The translations under genes were made by a program, and so were the position numbers. Shown in pieces: positions 44,215 through 53,073 of a stretch of DNA of 64,000 bases. Each line of letters starts with the position of its first letter. The stretch's first letter is position 1. The stretch lies in the NCBI GenBank assembly GCA_034003325.1, contig JAVEYW010000006.1:210561-274560 (forward strand), in the 5' to 3' direction. Below the pieces are notes generated by a model that saw nothing but the letters and a program-made list of their open reading frames with translations, was not told where the DNA came from and searched no databases. This DNA comes from Desulfobacterales bacterium (GTDB lineage Bacteria > Desulfobacterota > Desulfobacteria > Desulfobacterales > JAFDDL01).

Positions 44215-45147
44215 ATGAAACAATTTCAAAACATTCTTTATGTGAATGAAGAAACGGTGGATCAATCTTCGGCAGTAGAACGTGCAGTCTCTCTGGCGGA
44301 GAACAACCAGGCAAAACTGACGATCATCGACGTAATCCCGCCTGTTAATGATGATTACCAGATGGAAACAATGAATTCACACATGCAGGCGTTAGAAGTC
44401 TTAATCGAGCCCTACCAGAATCGAATGAAAATCCAGCTCGATGTTCTGATGGGCAAGGTTTTCCTTGAGGCAATTCGTTCCGTACTGCTCAATTCGTATG
44501 ACTTGGTGATCAAGGCTGCGGAAAACCCCGATTTTATGAAAAGAGTATTTGGCAGCGACGATATGCATTTGCTGCGAAAATGCCCGTGTCCGATATGGCT
44601 CATGAGGCAACTGGAAAAATCCAATTACGACTGCATTCTGGCGGCTGTTGATTTCAATCTTTTAGACCCTACAGCCTCAGAGCAGGCCCTTAACCTGGAG
44701 ATTCTTGAACTGGCCAGTTCGCTTGCGCTATCCGACTTTGCTTCCTTGCATATGGTCCATGCCTGGGAAGCCATGGCCGAAAGAGTCATGCTGGCGAGGG
44801 GGGACATCCCAAACAATACGATTGCCACCCACGTCGCAAACCAGTACTCGCTCCACCAAAAAGGACTATACAGGCTGGGCGAGACGTTGCGTGAAGGGAT
44901 CGGCACCGATGCTTATGATATAATTTCTCCTCGCTCCCACCTGCCCAAGGGACCGGCGAAAAAGGTAATCGTGACCTTGGCGGAGCAGTTGCAGGCGGAT
45001 CTTGTAGTCATGGGGACGGTTGCGCGCACAGGTATTTCGGGGCTGATCATCGGCAATACCGCCGAAGCTATTCTTGGTCAGCTATCATGTTCGGTGCTTG
45101 CCATAAAGCCCCCAGGATTTAAAACACCGGTAAAGCTCACCGAATAA
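44215..45147 (+). CDS. Universal stress protein with two tandem UspA domains
   Basis: A 310-residue protein. Domain 1 covers residues about 1-145 (ILYVNEETVDQSSAVERAVSLAENNQAKLTIIDVI) and domain 2 about 148-300, ending LVVMGTVARTGISGLIIGNTAEAILGQLSCSVLAIKPPGF, in which G-T-V-A-R-T-G-x(6)-G-N-T is the ATP-binding motif. The first domain lacks it. AGATGAGG precedes ATG 44215. It is about 85 bases after the transporter gene, forming a small cargo operon with it. Confidence 0.9.
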   Translation: MKQFQNILYVNEETVDQSSAVERAVSLAENNQAKLTIIDVIPPVNDDYQMETMNSHMQALEVLIEPYQNRMKIQLDVLMGKVFLEAIRSVLLNSYDLVIKAAENPDFMKRVFGSDDMHLLRKCPCPIWLMRQLEKSNYDCILAAVDFNLLDPTASEQALNLEILELASSLALSDFASLHMVHAWEAMAERVMLARGDIPNNTIATHVANQYSLHQKGLYRLGETLREGIGTDAYDIISPRSHLPKGPAKKVIVTLAEQLQADLVVMGTVARTGISGLIIGNTAEAILGQLSCSVLAIKPPGFKTPVKLTE

Positions 45148-46020
45148 CGGATTTCTGGCCTGCCAATGGCGGATTGGCGAGCAACACGCAAATTCATGAA
45201 TCATTTCAGTGCGTTTTCGGCTCAGCTTTGGTGGTCTGTTAAGTTAGGTGTTACAGGCGTTCATTGTGTATGGAATCTGGGGGGGACGTTATGTTGCGAC
45301 ATTTTTTATGTTGTGTGTTTGAGTCAAAGACCCAACGGTGTCCAACAATTCGAGATAATTTTTGCAATATTAGCGCGTTGGATGGGCATGAGAGCCATTT
45401 AGAGAGGTGCAGAAATAAGGGGGCAGGAAACAGGTATTTATGATGTTTGTTTCAGGGAACGAGGGCGGAAAGGCGGCTTGATGCGGTTGCGCATAAATCA
45501 CAAAGGAGCGGGAAGCGCAAGCATCGGCGAATGCTTCAAGCAGAGAGCATGGGTTGTTTAAGATGGCGATCTGACGCGGGGTCGGATGGACAGGCGGATT
45601 CTTTTCCCGAAGACTGAATCTTCATTCCGTGAGGCGTTTCAGGGAGTAAATGCCGGTGAGTCCTGAAATCGACTTGGGGACCTTGTCCCGCTTGGACTGA
45701 AATATTTCTTTTACTTTCCGGTAGGTGTCCAGGACAAAGGCCTTGCCGCCGATAATGCCCGGCGGAAGTTCGGGACGTTCCCAATATTTAAACATTTGGA
45801 AAAACTTAATTCTGTGTGCAGTAAAGATAGGGCTTTGATATCTGAACCGAAAACGTGTCTTCAAACCCTGTAGTAGCTCTATTTATTATCCTGAAAAATT
45901 ACCCATGTACATTTAGTATCGCCAGCAGTCATCAGTCCTAATTGTGTCGGCACTGATGAGAACCCTTGCAGCATGGGGGGCAGCCGTCATGCAACTGAGC
46001 CCCCATGTTGCTCCTCCTTT
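45148..46020. other. Non-coding region
   Basis: 873 bases without a gene I can support. A minus-strand frame at 45622-45795 (MFKYWERPELPPGIIGGKAFVL...) is 57 codons with no clear ribosome site and may be a remnant. Otherwise I see nothing. Confidence 0.5.
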
Positions 46021-46293
46021 TTAATCCTCACCCTTATCGTTCTCTCGTATCAACCGTTCCTCCTCTGCTTTTTCCCTGGCTATTTCTTCAGAGATCGGCC
46101 CCAATAACATCCAATCCTGCCACTGAATTCCGCGACAATGGTCATTCTCCGCCTCCAGAGATACATCCTCATCGATAGCCGGTCCTGCTTCAGATTCAAA
46201 TTCACCAGGAGTTTCACCAAAATCGGCGTCATCGTCATCATGATCGAACCCCTCATCATTATCCCCGTCAAAATCGTCAAAGAAATCATCCAT
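46021..46293 (-). CDS. Very acidic small protein
   Basis: A 90-residue protein whose first half is almost all Asp, Glu and Gly (FDDFDGDNDEGFDHDDDDADFGE), followed by HCRGIQWQDWMLLGPISEEIAREKAEEERL. An anti-restriction or DNA-mimic role is possible by charge alone, but there is no family evidence. AAAGGAGG precedes ATG 46293. First of a run of minus-strand genes up to 50138. Confidence 0.65.
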   Translation of the reverse strand: MDDFFDDFDGDNDEGFDHDDDDADFGETPGEFESEAGPAIDEDVSLEAENDHCRGIQWQDWMLLGPISEEIAREKAEEERLIRENDKGED

Positions 46294-46371
46294 TTGATAC
46301 CTCCTTTCAAATCAGTACCCGCATTGCGAGCACAAGATTTTATGTTTTTGCCATTGTCCTCTATTGCCGGA

Positions 46372-46848
46372 TTAAGGAACTTGCCCCAGCGCTTCAGAAA
46401 AGAAATTCATCCAGCTATTCGAAAAATCTTTTTCTTCGTGATCGAATGGCAAGGACCTTTGGCCGGTCCTTTGAACCTTGTCATTTTCCCAATGAAGAAC
46501 CAGTTCCTTATTAAGTCGTTTAGCATACTGGACCTCATAGCGGGTACCACCGGTGAGACCATCCTCTTGACTGATAAAGGCGTGGACAATCTCACATTTT
46601 GAAATCAGCTCTCGATTTCGCTGGTAGTAACGCTCTACCATTTCCGGTCGGCTTGCAACGCCTGTCAGATCCGGCGAATAAATGCGGACTTTAAGGCCAA
46701 TCACCTTGGCCTCCTCATTGGCCCATGTGCAAACGCCCCTGCATGAACTGGTGATGATAATAGAATCCTCCGGAAGTGAATGGATCAAGTCGATGACTGA
46801 TTGCCTGTCTTTGTATTTTCGCGCTCCGACAATACCCACGTATTGCAT
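46372..46848 (-). CDS. SLOG/YspA-like nucleotide-binding protein
   Basis: A 158-residue protein. It starts YVGIVGARKYKDRQSVIDLIHSLPEDSIIITSSCRGVCTWANEEAKVIGLKVRIYSPD and later DGLTGGTRYEVQYAKRLNKELVLHW: a Rossmann-like SLOG domain with the GGT motif. Such proteins bind nucleotide ligands; some act in defence. AAAGGAGG precedes ATG 46848. Confidence 0.75.
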   Translation of the reverse strand: MQYVGIVGARKYKDRQSVIDLIHSLPEDSIIITSSCRGVCTWANEEAKVIGLKVRIYSPDLTGVASRPEMVERYYQRNRELISKCEIVHAFISQEDGLTGGTRYEVQYAKRLNKELVLHWENDKVQRTGQRSLPFDHEEKDFSNSWMNFFSEALGQVP

Positions 46849-46873
46849 GGCTACCTCCTTTAGGAAAAGGAAA

Positions 46874-46903
46874 GCCCCGCCATCGATTTGATGACAGGGC
46901 CTT
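46874..46903 (-). terminator. Terminator after the DUF932 gene
   Basis: On the minus strand an 11-bp stem with two G-T pairs (46900-46890 with 46884-46874) and a short T tract. It lies 85 bases past the DUF932 stop and about 30 bases before the next start codon at 46848. Confidence 0.65.
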
Positions 46904-46984
46904 CCGAGTTATTTGTGAAAAGTGTTTAGTCGCCGGTCGGCTAAACACATGAAAATGAAGACAAGGGATTTGACTGAATCGGGT

Positions 46985-47923
46985 TTACGATTTCACCATC
47001 GCGAGGATATGCCCGCCCGTCTTCTCAAGCCGATAGGAATCCGTGGCGGATAGGGAAGGGTCCTGGGCCGCACGAGTGAAGGCATTTATTACGTGAAACA
47101 TGGTGGCACCTTCCTCCTGGTAATAAGCCCGTTTTACGATGTCTGTTTCGGGTCCAGTAATCTGGAACTGTCGAGCAAAGGATTCAATGGTGCTTTCCGG
47201 ATTGGACACCGGAGTTCCTATGGAAATCATAAACCTGTCCCGGCCATGCCTGGACTGGTCCACCACGCCTTGGAGCACCATCGGAAACTCATCCATGACC
47301 TTTCTTGAGATATGCTTGTAGCGGGCATCAACGGCGGTTTTTGCGATCATTCCGTTGGTACAGACCAGGCGATAGTAAAAGGCCTCGATTGAGAGCGCCA
47401 GGAAACCCACTTCCGAATTTGAGATGCTGATGCCGGGAACCACCTTGTCATTTTCAGACAAACGGAAGGTCCTCTCGTATTCCGGCACCTTCAGGACCAT
47501 GATTTCGTTGTCCAAGGAAATGTGGATTTCAGTTTCCGGGTTGAAACCATATTCCAGCATCTTGGTTAGCACTTCCATGTGGTCGATGGCGGTATATCGT
47601 TCAGTAAAAACGGCCCGCAATTTATTGTCGTCGAACCGGCAAAACAGGGTTTGGCGGTTTCTGGCCTCCTCCCTGATCCAGTAATTGAGGTTCTCTGCCT
47701 GCAATTCTTTGGGACAACGGGACAGATAGGAAAATGGCACCCGGAGTCGGTTTGCAAGGAGTCGCTGGGCGCTGGGTAAAACTTCCACTGGCCGCCTCGA
47801 CACCCACATCTGCGACAGGCTGTCAAATGTCATATCCTGGACGGGGACGATTTCATCGTAATGCTGGGCGGATCGTTGATGGACTTCGTTGATGACAGTT
47901 TCAAGCGTTGATGTTTTTACCAT
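46985..47923 (-). CDS. DUF932 family protein
   Basis: A 312-residue protein of the DUF932 (phage/plasmid-like) family. Features include FCRFDDNKLRAVFTERYTAIDHMEVLTKMLEYGF and ISNSEVGFLALSIEAFYYRLVCTNGMIAKTAVDARYKHISRKVMDEF. It is common on plasmids, ICEs and prophages with recombination genes. Function unknown. Start ATG 47923 after AAAGGAGCAG. Confidence 0.85.
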   Translation of the reverse strand: MVKTSTLETVINEVHQRSAQHYDEIVPVQDMTFDSLSQMWVSRRPVEVLPSAQRLLANRLRVPFSYLSRCPKELQAENLNYWIREEARNRQTLFCRFDDNKLRAVFTERYTAIDHMEVLTKMLEYGFNPETEIHISLDNEIMVLKVPEYERTFRLSENDKVVPGISISNSEVGFLALSIEAFYYRLVCTNGMIAKTAVDARYKHISRKVMDEFPMVLQGVVDQSRHGRDRFMISIGTPVSNPESTIESFARQFQITGPETDIVKRAYYQEEGATMFHVINAFTRAAQDPSLSATDSYRLEKTGGHILAMVKS

Positions 47924-47936
47924 GATACTGCTCCTT

Positions 47937-48119
47937 TCATTTTTTTGTAGTTGGGTTCATTGTTGCGTTGAGTTTCTCCAGTTCTCGTTGGAAACATTCG
48001 CTGCAGATGCCATGGGAGACGGGTTTGGAAATGTTATTGAGGACAGATACCTCACACTCCTTCCAAGCTATCGAGCGTCGGCAATAGCTGCAGACTACCT
48101 CCACTTTCATGGTGCTCAT
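47937..48119 (-). CDS. Small zinc-finger-like protein
   Basis: A 60-residue protein with VVCSYCRRSIAWKECEVSVLNN and HGICSECFQRELEKLN: two CxxC pairs, one zinc site. GGAGG lies six bases before ATG 48119; the longer frame covers a terminator hairpin and is not used. Role unknown. Confidence 0.65.
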   Translation of the reverse strand: MSTMKVEVVCSYCRRSIAWKECEVSVLNNISKPVSHGICSECFQRELEKLNATMNPTTKK

Positions 48120-48132
48120 GGTGGCCTCCATA

Positions 48133-48178
48133 ATAAAAAAGCCCCTCAAAACGGCTTTCAGGGCCGTCAGAAGGGCAT
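48133..48178 (-). terminator. Terminator-like hairpin before the zinc-finger gene
   Basis: GCCCTTCTGACGGC pairs imperfectly with GCCGTTTTGAGGGGC on the minus strand, followed by six T residues. It lies 14 bases upstream of the start of the next gene and about 80 past the Rad52-like stop. Confidence 0.6.
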
Positions 48179-48198
48179 TTCTTGTTTTATCCGAGCAT

Positions 48199-48222
48199 AA
48201 AAAAAGGAGCCTATGGGGCTCC
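48199..48222 (-). terminator. Terminator after the Rad52-like gene
   Basis: On the minus strand GGAGCC and GGCTCC pair around a five-base loop, followed by seven T residues; 36 bases past the stop of the Rad52-like gene. Confidence 0.8.
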
Positions 48223-48257
48223 CTCATCTGTGTGCCTTTTGATTTGTTGGAATGGGT

Positions 48258-48992
48258 TTAGTTGGGCAGCATGGTACGGATCAATCCAGAAGCATCACGC
48301 TTGGAAATGTGTTCTACAACACACCCATAAGCTTCCTTGCAGAAACTGTCGAGTTGAGCTTTACTCCTTCCCCGATCTTCATTGAGTTGCATGAGGTAAT
48401 TCATTTGTTTGTCAGAAATCCTTTCATTACAATCTGACCTGTTGGGATGATTGTTTCCGTTGCCATTGCCGTTACCGGGAGGCCGGGAATTATTGCCCCC
48501 ATTGCCGTTACCGTTGCCGTTTGTACGATCTCCCCTGGAGGGCTGATCGTGATTGGGCTCCTGTTGAGACCGATATCCGACTCCATTTGAACCGTTTCCA
48601 TTCTGACCCATATGGGCGTTTGTCCTGTTGTACAGGTGCAGTCCCACACCGAGCATGGTGGCGCACTTTTTCAGGCTATCTGTGCCGGCTGCCTTCAAAT
48701 CACAGGCAATTGATATCATCTCTCCAGTCTCACGCGCACGGGTGATTCGACTCGATCCGAATTGGGTCTTGACGATATCCCCGGCCTTGAGTTCACCGAG
48801 GACGATCACCTCATCCGTATCTTTCAGGATTTCATGCTTCAGGATAGAAAAGGACCATTCCGAGTCAAAGGCATCATTCAACTTCTTGATAACGGCATGC
48901 CCCTCGACATAATCGAACGTCCGTCCATAATGCCCTTCCCGCTGTTTGATCTGCTCCGGGCCAAAGGGTTTTTCGAGAATTTCTCTATTCAT
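48258..48992 (-). CDS. Rad52/Rad22-type single-strand annealing protein
   Basis: A 244-residue protein. Residues about 1-125 match the Rad52 annealing domain (LEKPFGPEQIKQREGHYGRTFDYVEGHAVIKKLNDAFDSEWSFSILKHE, and ISIACDLKAAGTDSLKKCATMLGVGLHLY). A low-complexity Gly/Asn linker (about 127-185, rich in NGNGN) follows, then a helical C-terminal domain. Such proteins anneal single strands in plasmid and phage recombination. AAAGGA lies before ATG 48992. It overlaps the small gene upstream by eight bases. Confidence 0.85.
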   Translation of the reverse strand: MNREILEKPFGPEQIKQREGHYGRTFDYVEGHAVIKKLNDAFDSEWSFSILKHEILKDTDEVIVLGELKAGDIVKTQFGSSRITRARETGEMISIACDLKAAGTDSLKKCATMLGVGLHLYNRTNAHMGQNGNGSNGVGYRSQQEPNHDQPSRGDRTNGNGNGNGGNNSRPPGNGNGNGNNHPNRSDCNERISDKQMNYLMQLNEDRGRSKAQLDSFCKEAYGCVVEHISKRDASGLIRTMLPN

Positions 48993-49203
48993 GTGTTTTT
49001 CCTTTCGTTGTGTGTGTTGAAAACAAGCATGTATTGCATTTGGATTTGTCCCTGCACGCCTTGCAAACCTTGCTACGGTCCAAGATGCCGGGAAGGTATT
49101 CGAAGATCTTTTCGATGGCCTGAGTCATGGGTATTCCAAGCGCCCACGCGATACGCCTCAAGGTTTGAGATGAGGCCAGGCTCAGTTCCGGCGTGTATGC
49201 CAT
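48985..49203 (-). CDS. Small protein with helix-turn-helix-like and CxxC parts
   Basis: A 72-residue protein: LSLASSQTLRRIAWALGIPMTQAIEKIFEYLPGIL, possibly a ribbon- or helix-turn-helix, then VCKACRDKSKCNTCLF with four Cys. GGGAGG precedes ATG 49203. It overlaps the Rad52-like gene and is probably coupled to it. No family recognised. Confidence 0.65.
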   Translation of the reverse strand: MAYTPELSLASSQTLRRIAWALGIPMTQAIEKIFEYLPGILDRSKVCKACRDKSKCNTCLFSTHTTKGKTHE

Positions 49204-49230
49204 TGTGGATTTCACCTCCCTTCAAAATGC

Positions 49231-49258
49231 AAAAAGCCATCTGCCCGGGGGCAAATGG
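49231..49258 (-). terminator. Terminator after the RadC-like gene
   Basis: On the minus strand CCATTTGCC and GGCAGATGG pair (one T-G) around a CCCG loop, followed by five T residues. Confidence 0.7.
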
Positions 49259-49285
49259 TCCCTCATGAAAAGTGTATTGATTGAT

Positions 49286-49833
49286 TCAGTTCGCTTCGTT
49301 GTACATCCGCTGAATGATCCCCTGATCTGCGAAGCTGAAATACTGGTCATCCTCCAGGGATATGATCAGATGCTCATGCACTTGAATGCCGATCACCTTG
49401 GCGGCCTGAATGATGCGCCGGGTCAGATCCAGATCTTCTCGGCTGGGTTCAAGGTTGTTGCTGGGGTGATTGTGACAAAGGATCATGGCGGCGGCATTGG
49501 CAAGGATTGCCGGTTTGTAGACCTCCCTTGGTACCACTGATGCACTGACAGCCCCCCGATGGAGACGATGTTCATACCGATTATTTCATTTTTGGCATTA
49601 AGCAAGATCACGCAAAAATGTTCTCTGTCGGATTGTCCGTGCTTCTGGATGAGTTTGCGAAGGATAGCTTGGGCCTCTTCGGCGTTGTTAAGCCTCTGAC
49701 CCCCAAACGAGATGTTCGCATCCTTGACCAGGGAAACACGATAGACAGAAACGAAGGTCCCCTTTGGCGGGTCTGGGTTGGCTCCGAAGAGTTGTTTCTG
49801 TGTGGCTCTGGATCTGGGTATGGTCTTTTGCAT
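49286..49833 (-). pseudogene. RadC-like JAB-domain protein with a frameshift
   Basis: Two minus-strand frames together form a RadC/YeeS-like protein. The N-terminal part (49833 to about 49540: EHFCVILLNAKNEIIGMNIVSIGGL) and the C-terminal part (PREVYKPAILANAAAMILCHNHPSNNLEPSREDLDLTRRI, with H-N-H-P-S-x(10) metal ligands) are in different frames. The shift falls next to a run of six G (49545-49550), where one base gained or lost restores the frame and gives the normal SASVVPREVY. AAGGAGG precedes ATG 49833. It may be a sequencing error in the homopolymer. Confidence 0.8.
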
Positions 49834-49861
49834 GGTGTTGCCTCCTTTCATTCAAACGCAA

Positions 49862-49896
49862 AAAGCGGTTCCCGGCACAATGACCGAAAACCGCCT
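49862..49896 (-). terminator. Terminator after the zinc-ribbon gene
   Basis: On the minus strand GCGGTTTTCGG and CCGGGAACCGC pair over 11 positions (two G-T), followed by five T residues; about 20 bases past the stop at 49917. Confidence 0.8.
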
Positions 49897-49916
49897 TCCG
49901 CTGAAATGGTGATGGA

Positions 49917-50138
49917 TTAAAATCTGAAGATGGAACCGCAATCTCTGCAATACGGTTCATTGACAAGCTGTGGATAGATGGTTGAGAGGTGCTTTGGCGT
50001 TGCGTTTACCCGGCGGATCTCCTTCAGCCAGGTGCATGACGCCAGTTTCTTATCCAGACAATCCGGGCAATAGAATTCGCGCCAGACGTATCCGGAATTG
50101 GTGGGGTCCTTGAGGGTCACGTGGATAAGGTTGCTCAT
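49917..50138 (-). CDS. Zinc-ribbon-like small protein
   Basis: A 73-residue protein with YCPDCLDKKLASC and PYCRDCGSIFRF, two CxxC knuckles. AAAGGAG precedes ATG 50138; the frame continues upstream without domain content. It heads the plasmid-like minus-strand run. Function unknown. Confidence 0.7.
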   Translation of the reverse strand: MSNLIHVTLKDPTNSGYVWREFYCPDCLDKKLASCTWLKEIRRVNATPKHLSTIYPQLVNEPYCRDCGSIFRF

Positions 50139-51001
50139 GGTGTCTCCTTTCTTGAATGGGTTTTGTTCAATGGATGGGGATGGAAGGGGCGCCGGCAACG
50201 GAGGGGATATGGCGGCGGCATAAAAAATTATTGGCGGATCTATACCCTCTTACATACAGGGTAGAGCTCACACACTCGGGGGAGATTTTGAAACTTGAGC
50301 ACTATTATGGAACGTTGGCTCATTGGATGGAGCAAGAAGACAGCTTGTATGGGTTAAAGAGAATAGACTGTGGGAGGCGCTCTAAATATATAGACGGGTT
50401 TTATGGGGCTAATGACCATGATGGGGGATGTGATTCGGACGCTGGATGATGTAAAATTACAAACGTATCAAAGGTTTTCCGGGCATCAGATACCTTTTGG
50501 ATTTAGGATGAGACCCCAGGTTATCGGAATGACAACTTCAATGTATTGTTTCCTATCACCAATTGTAAAAATATTGAGATAGTGCCAAATAAATTGGTTA
50601 TCACATGCAAGGTTGACGGTAAAAAACCCGAGTTCGAGCGTCACTGTGGAGGAACACTTTCACACAGCTGAACCCTATTGCGGGATAAATATAATTTGAA
50701 TTTCTGAATCATTTCCCCTCTCCTATGTTGTTGAAAAACTCACCGTGTTTACGATAAGTAACCCAGATCGGGAGCAAACCCGTCGGAATTGTTCACCCAC
50801 GGAAAAATATTTTGATAGAAATGCAAAAAAATCAATTTAATTATCAGCCAGATATGTTAAATACGGAGCGTCTTTCCAGCAAGTGCCATGGATTTTTTAA
50901 CAGTTTCAGAAATTCCCAATTTTTTAAGTATATTGGTTATTCATCGTATTGCGGTGAGTAAATAAAGTTATGCCCCAAAAAAAGCGAGAAAGGAAAGATG
51001 C
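50139..51001. other. Non-coding region
   Basis: 863 bases. A plus-strand frame 50156-50449 lacks family features and overlaps the promoter zone of the zinc-ribbon gene. The part from 50660 to 50980 is AT-rich and should contain the promoter of the TIR gene. I see no other structure. Confidence 0.5.
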
Positions 51002-51766
51002 TTGCAATTCATCCATAACGACCTCGGGTATCGTAAGCAAGGTGAAATTGTAGAAATCACCCTTACCAGCGGCGCGAACGTCCGTCTGATGGATAGCTCA
51101 AATTTTTCGAGCTACAAAAGTGACCGCCAACATCGATTTTACGGCGGCCTTGCTAAACAATCTCCCATTAGGCTTCCTATTCCGAATTCAGGACATTGGC
51201 ATGTCGCAATAGATATGCAAGGCTTGCGCGGTAGCACACGTGCATCAGTAAGAGTTCTCCCCGGACCGTTGCCGGAGATACGCCAGACTCCTTTAGCTGA
51301 AGTGCCGGGTCTTGTAAGGCGCAATATTCCCCCTGCCATGGATTCAGGCGGACAATCCCACGATGTCTTTATTTCTCACGCATCAGAGGACAAAGACGAA
51401 ATAGTAAGACCACTCGCAAATGCTCTTGTGAAGCAGGGCATTGATGTATGGTACGACGAGTTTACGTTGCGAATAGGCGACAGCTTGAGGCAGAAAATAG
51501 ACAGAGGGCTCGCAAATAGTCGGGTTGGACTGGTCGTCTTATCGCCGAACTTCATCTCCAAAGGTTGGACAAATTACGAACTCGACGGAATTGTCACACG
51601 AGCTGTGTCAGGAGAGCAGATCCTTCTTCCTATTTGGCATAACATTACTAAGCAACAAGTTGTCGATTATAGTCCATCTCTGGCAGATAAAGTTGCACGA
51701 AGCACCGCGACCCATACTGTTGAGGAAATAGCAGGTGAAATTGCGGATCTTCTTAATCAAAACTGA
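51002..51766 (+). CDS. DUF1883-TIR domain protein
   Basis: A 254-residue protein. Residues about 1-88 are a DUF1883 domain (VEITLTSGANVRLMDSSNFSSYKS, WHVAIDMQGLRGSTRASVRVLPG). Residues about 119-240 are a TIR domain: DVFISHASEDKDEIVRPLANAL, VWYDEF, VGLVVLSPNFISKGWTNYELDGI, with Glu 193 at the NADase catalytic position. Bacterial TIR proteins deplete NAD+ during phage infection. The start is TTG 51002 with AAAGGA seven bases upstream; the ATG at 50998 is in another frame. It opens the defence-like section of the island. Confidence 0.88.
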   Translation: MQFIHNDLGYRKQGEIVEITLTSGANVRLMDSSNFSSYKSDRQHRFYGGLAKQSPIRLPIPNSGHWHVAIDMQGLRGSTRASVRVLPGPLPEIRQTPLAEVPGLVRRNIPPAMDSGGQSHDVFISHASEDKDEIVRPLANALVKQGIDVWYDEFTLRIGDSLRQKIDRGLANSRVGLVVLSPNFISKGWTNYELDGIVTRAVSGEQILLPIWHNITKQQVVDYSPSLADKVARSTATHTVEEIAGEIADLLNQN

Positions 51767-51864
51767 TAGGAAGTAACGCATAAAAACGACACTACACAGG
51801 ACGCCATACAGCAGGCGCCTGTGATTTTTCGGTTCGGAGGATCATGGTGGAGGAAGCATAGGCT

Positions 51865-53073
51865 ATGGCGAAGGCGGAAAGCAAGCCGATGAATCAAGGG
51901 CTTGGCGCGGCGAAGGCGGCCAAGCAGGACGAGTTTTACACCCAGTATGTTGATATACAGAAAGAGGTTGAGGCCTACCTCGAATTCGACCCCGATACGT
52001 TCCGCGGCAAGGTCGTCTATTGCAACTGCGACGACCCCTTCGAGAGCAACTTCTTCAAGTACTTCGCCGCCAACTTCAACAGGCTCGGGCTGAAAAGACT
52101 CGTCATCACCAGCTACGACGGTTCCCCAATCGCTGGTGCACAACTCACCTTCGATGAGTACTTTGAGGGCAATGGCAAGCGCAAAAAACCCAAGGCGATT
52201 GCCGTCGAAATCAAGGAAGTGAAGGATGTCAACGGAGACGGCGCAACCGGCATCGAAGACGTCGAATTGTTCCTGAAGCTGAACCCACACACCCGCACGC
52301 GCCTCTCTGAAGGCGGCGACTTCCGCAGCGCTGAATGCATCGCTCTCTTGAAAAAGGCGGACGTCGTGGTCACTAATCCTCCCTTCTCCCTCTTTCGCGA
52401 GTACGTGGGCCAGCTTATGGAACACGGCAAGAAGTTTCTGATCATAGGCAACCAAAACGCGATCACCTATAAGGAGATCTTCCCATTCATCAAAGACAAC
52501 AAGCTGTGGTTCGGAGTTGACAACGGCGGAACGAAGTGGTTCCAGGTTCAGGACGACTACGACATCAAGACGGAGTCGCGCAAGAAGATTGTCAATGGCA
52601 CAAAGTACTTCAGCATGGGGAGCATTATGTGGTTCACAAACCTCGACCATGGCCGCCGCCACCAGAAGCTGTCCCTCAGGACCATGGCGGAAAACTTGCG
52701 GTTCAGCAAGAACTTGAAGGGAAAGATGGCTTATGAACGATACGAGAACTACGAAGCGATCGAGGTGAGCACTTACAAGGCAATTCCCAGCGACTACGAC
52801 GGCGTCATGGGCGTCCCGATCACCTTCCTCGACAAATACAATCCCGACCAGTTCGAGATTGTTGGCACCACAGAGTCCAACGACCCAGACAATGCTTTTA
52901 GGACGCGGGTATACACGTCTCAGGAGTGCCGTGATTCGTATCGGGAGCGATTCGGCAAGCCGGGCGTTTACGACCTCAATGCTTCCGGGGTCGTGAACGG
53001 CGTCAAGGTTTTCAAGCGAGTCCTAATCCGCCACTGTCGCAATGCCCGGCCTTCAAAAGGGAGGAAAAAGTGA
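51865..53073 (+). CDS. EcoRI-type adenine-specific DNA methyltransferase
   Basis: A 402-residue methyltransferase of the EcoRI-methylase family. QDEFYTQYVDIQKEVEAYLEFDPDTFRGKVVYCNCDDPFESNFFKYFAANF, ADVVVTNPPFSLFREYVGQL (NPPF catalytic motif) and KFLIIGNQNAITYKEIFP are typical. The C-terminal region GVMGVPITFLDKYNPDQFEIVG fits the family. GGAGGAAGC lies upstream of ATG 51865. The following DUF262-HNH gene overlaps it by four bases, so the two form a probable restriction-modification pair. The base composition of both is higher in G+C than their neighbours. Confidence 0.9.
   Translation: MAKAESKPMNQGLGAAKAAKQDEFYTQYVDIQKEVEAYLEFDPDTFRGKVVYCNCDDPFESNFFKYFAANFNRLGLKRLVITSYDGSPIAGAQLTFDEYFEGNGKRKKPKAIAVEIKEVKDVNGDGATGIEDVELFLKLNPHTRTRLSEGGDFRSAECIALLKKADVVVTNPPFSLFREYVGQLMEHGKKFLIIGNQNAITYKEIFPFIKDNKLWFGVDNGGTKWFQVQDDYDIKTESRKKIVNGTKYFSMGSIMWFTNLDHGRRHQKLSLRTMAENLRFSKNLKGKMAYERYENYEAIEVSTYKAIPSDYDGVMGVPITFLDKYNPDQFEIVGTTESNDPDNAFRTRVYTSQECRDSYRERFGKPGVYDLNASGVVNGVKVFKRVLIRHCRNARPSKGRKK

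Noticed and set aside
45622..45864. 80-codon minus-strand frame
   Set aside because: Weak start and no family; may be a remnant, but I cannot support it.
49286..49833. RadC-like JAB protein as the deubiquitinase of the Ubl system
   Set aside because: It is 10 kb away, RadC-like by its motif, and frameshifted; position gives no link.
50156..50449. 97-codon plus-strand frame
   Set aside because: Overlaps the upstream region of the zinc-ribbon gene and has no family features.
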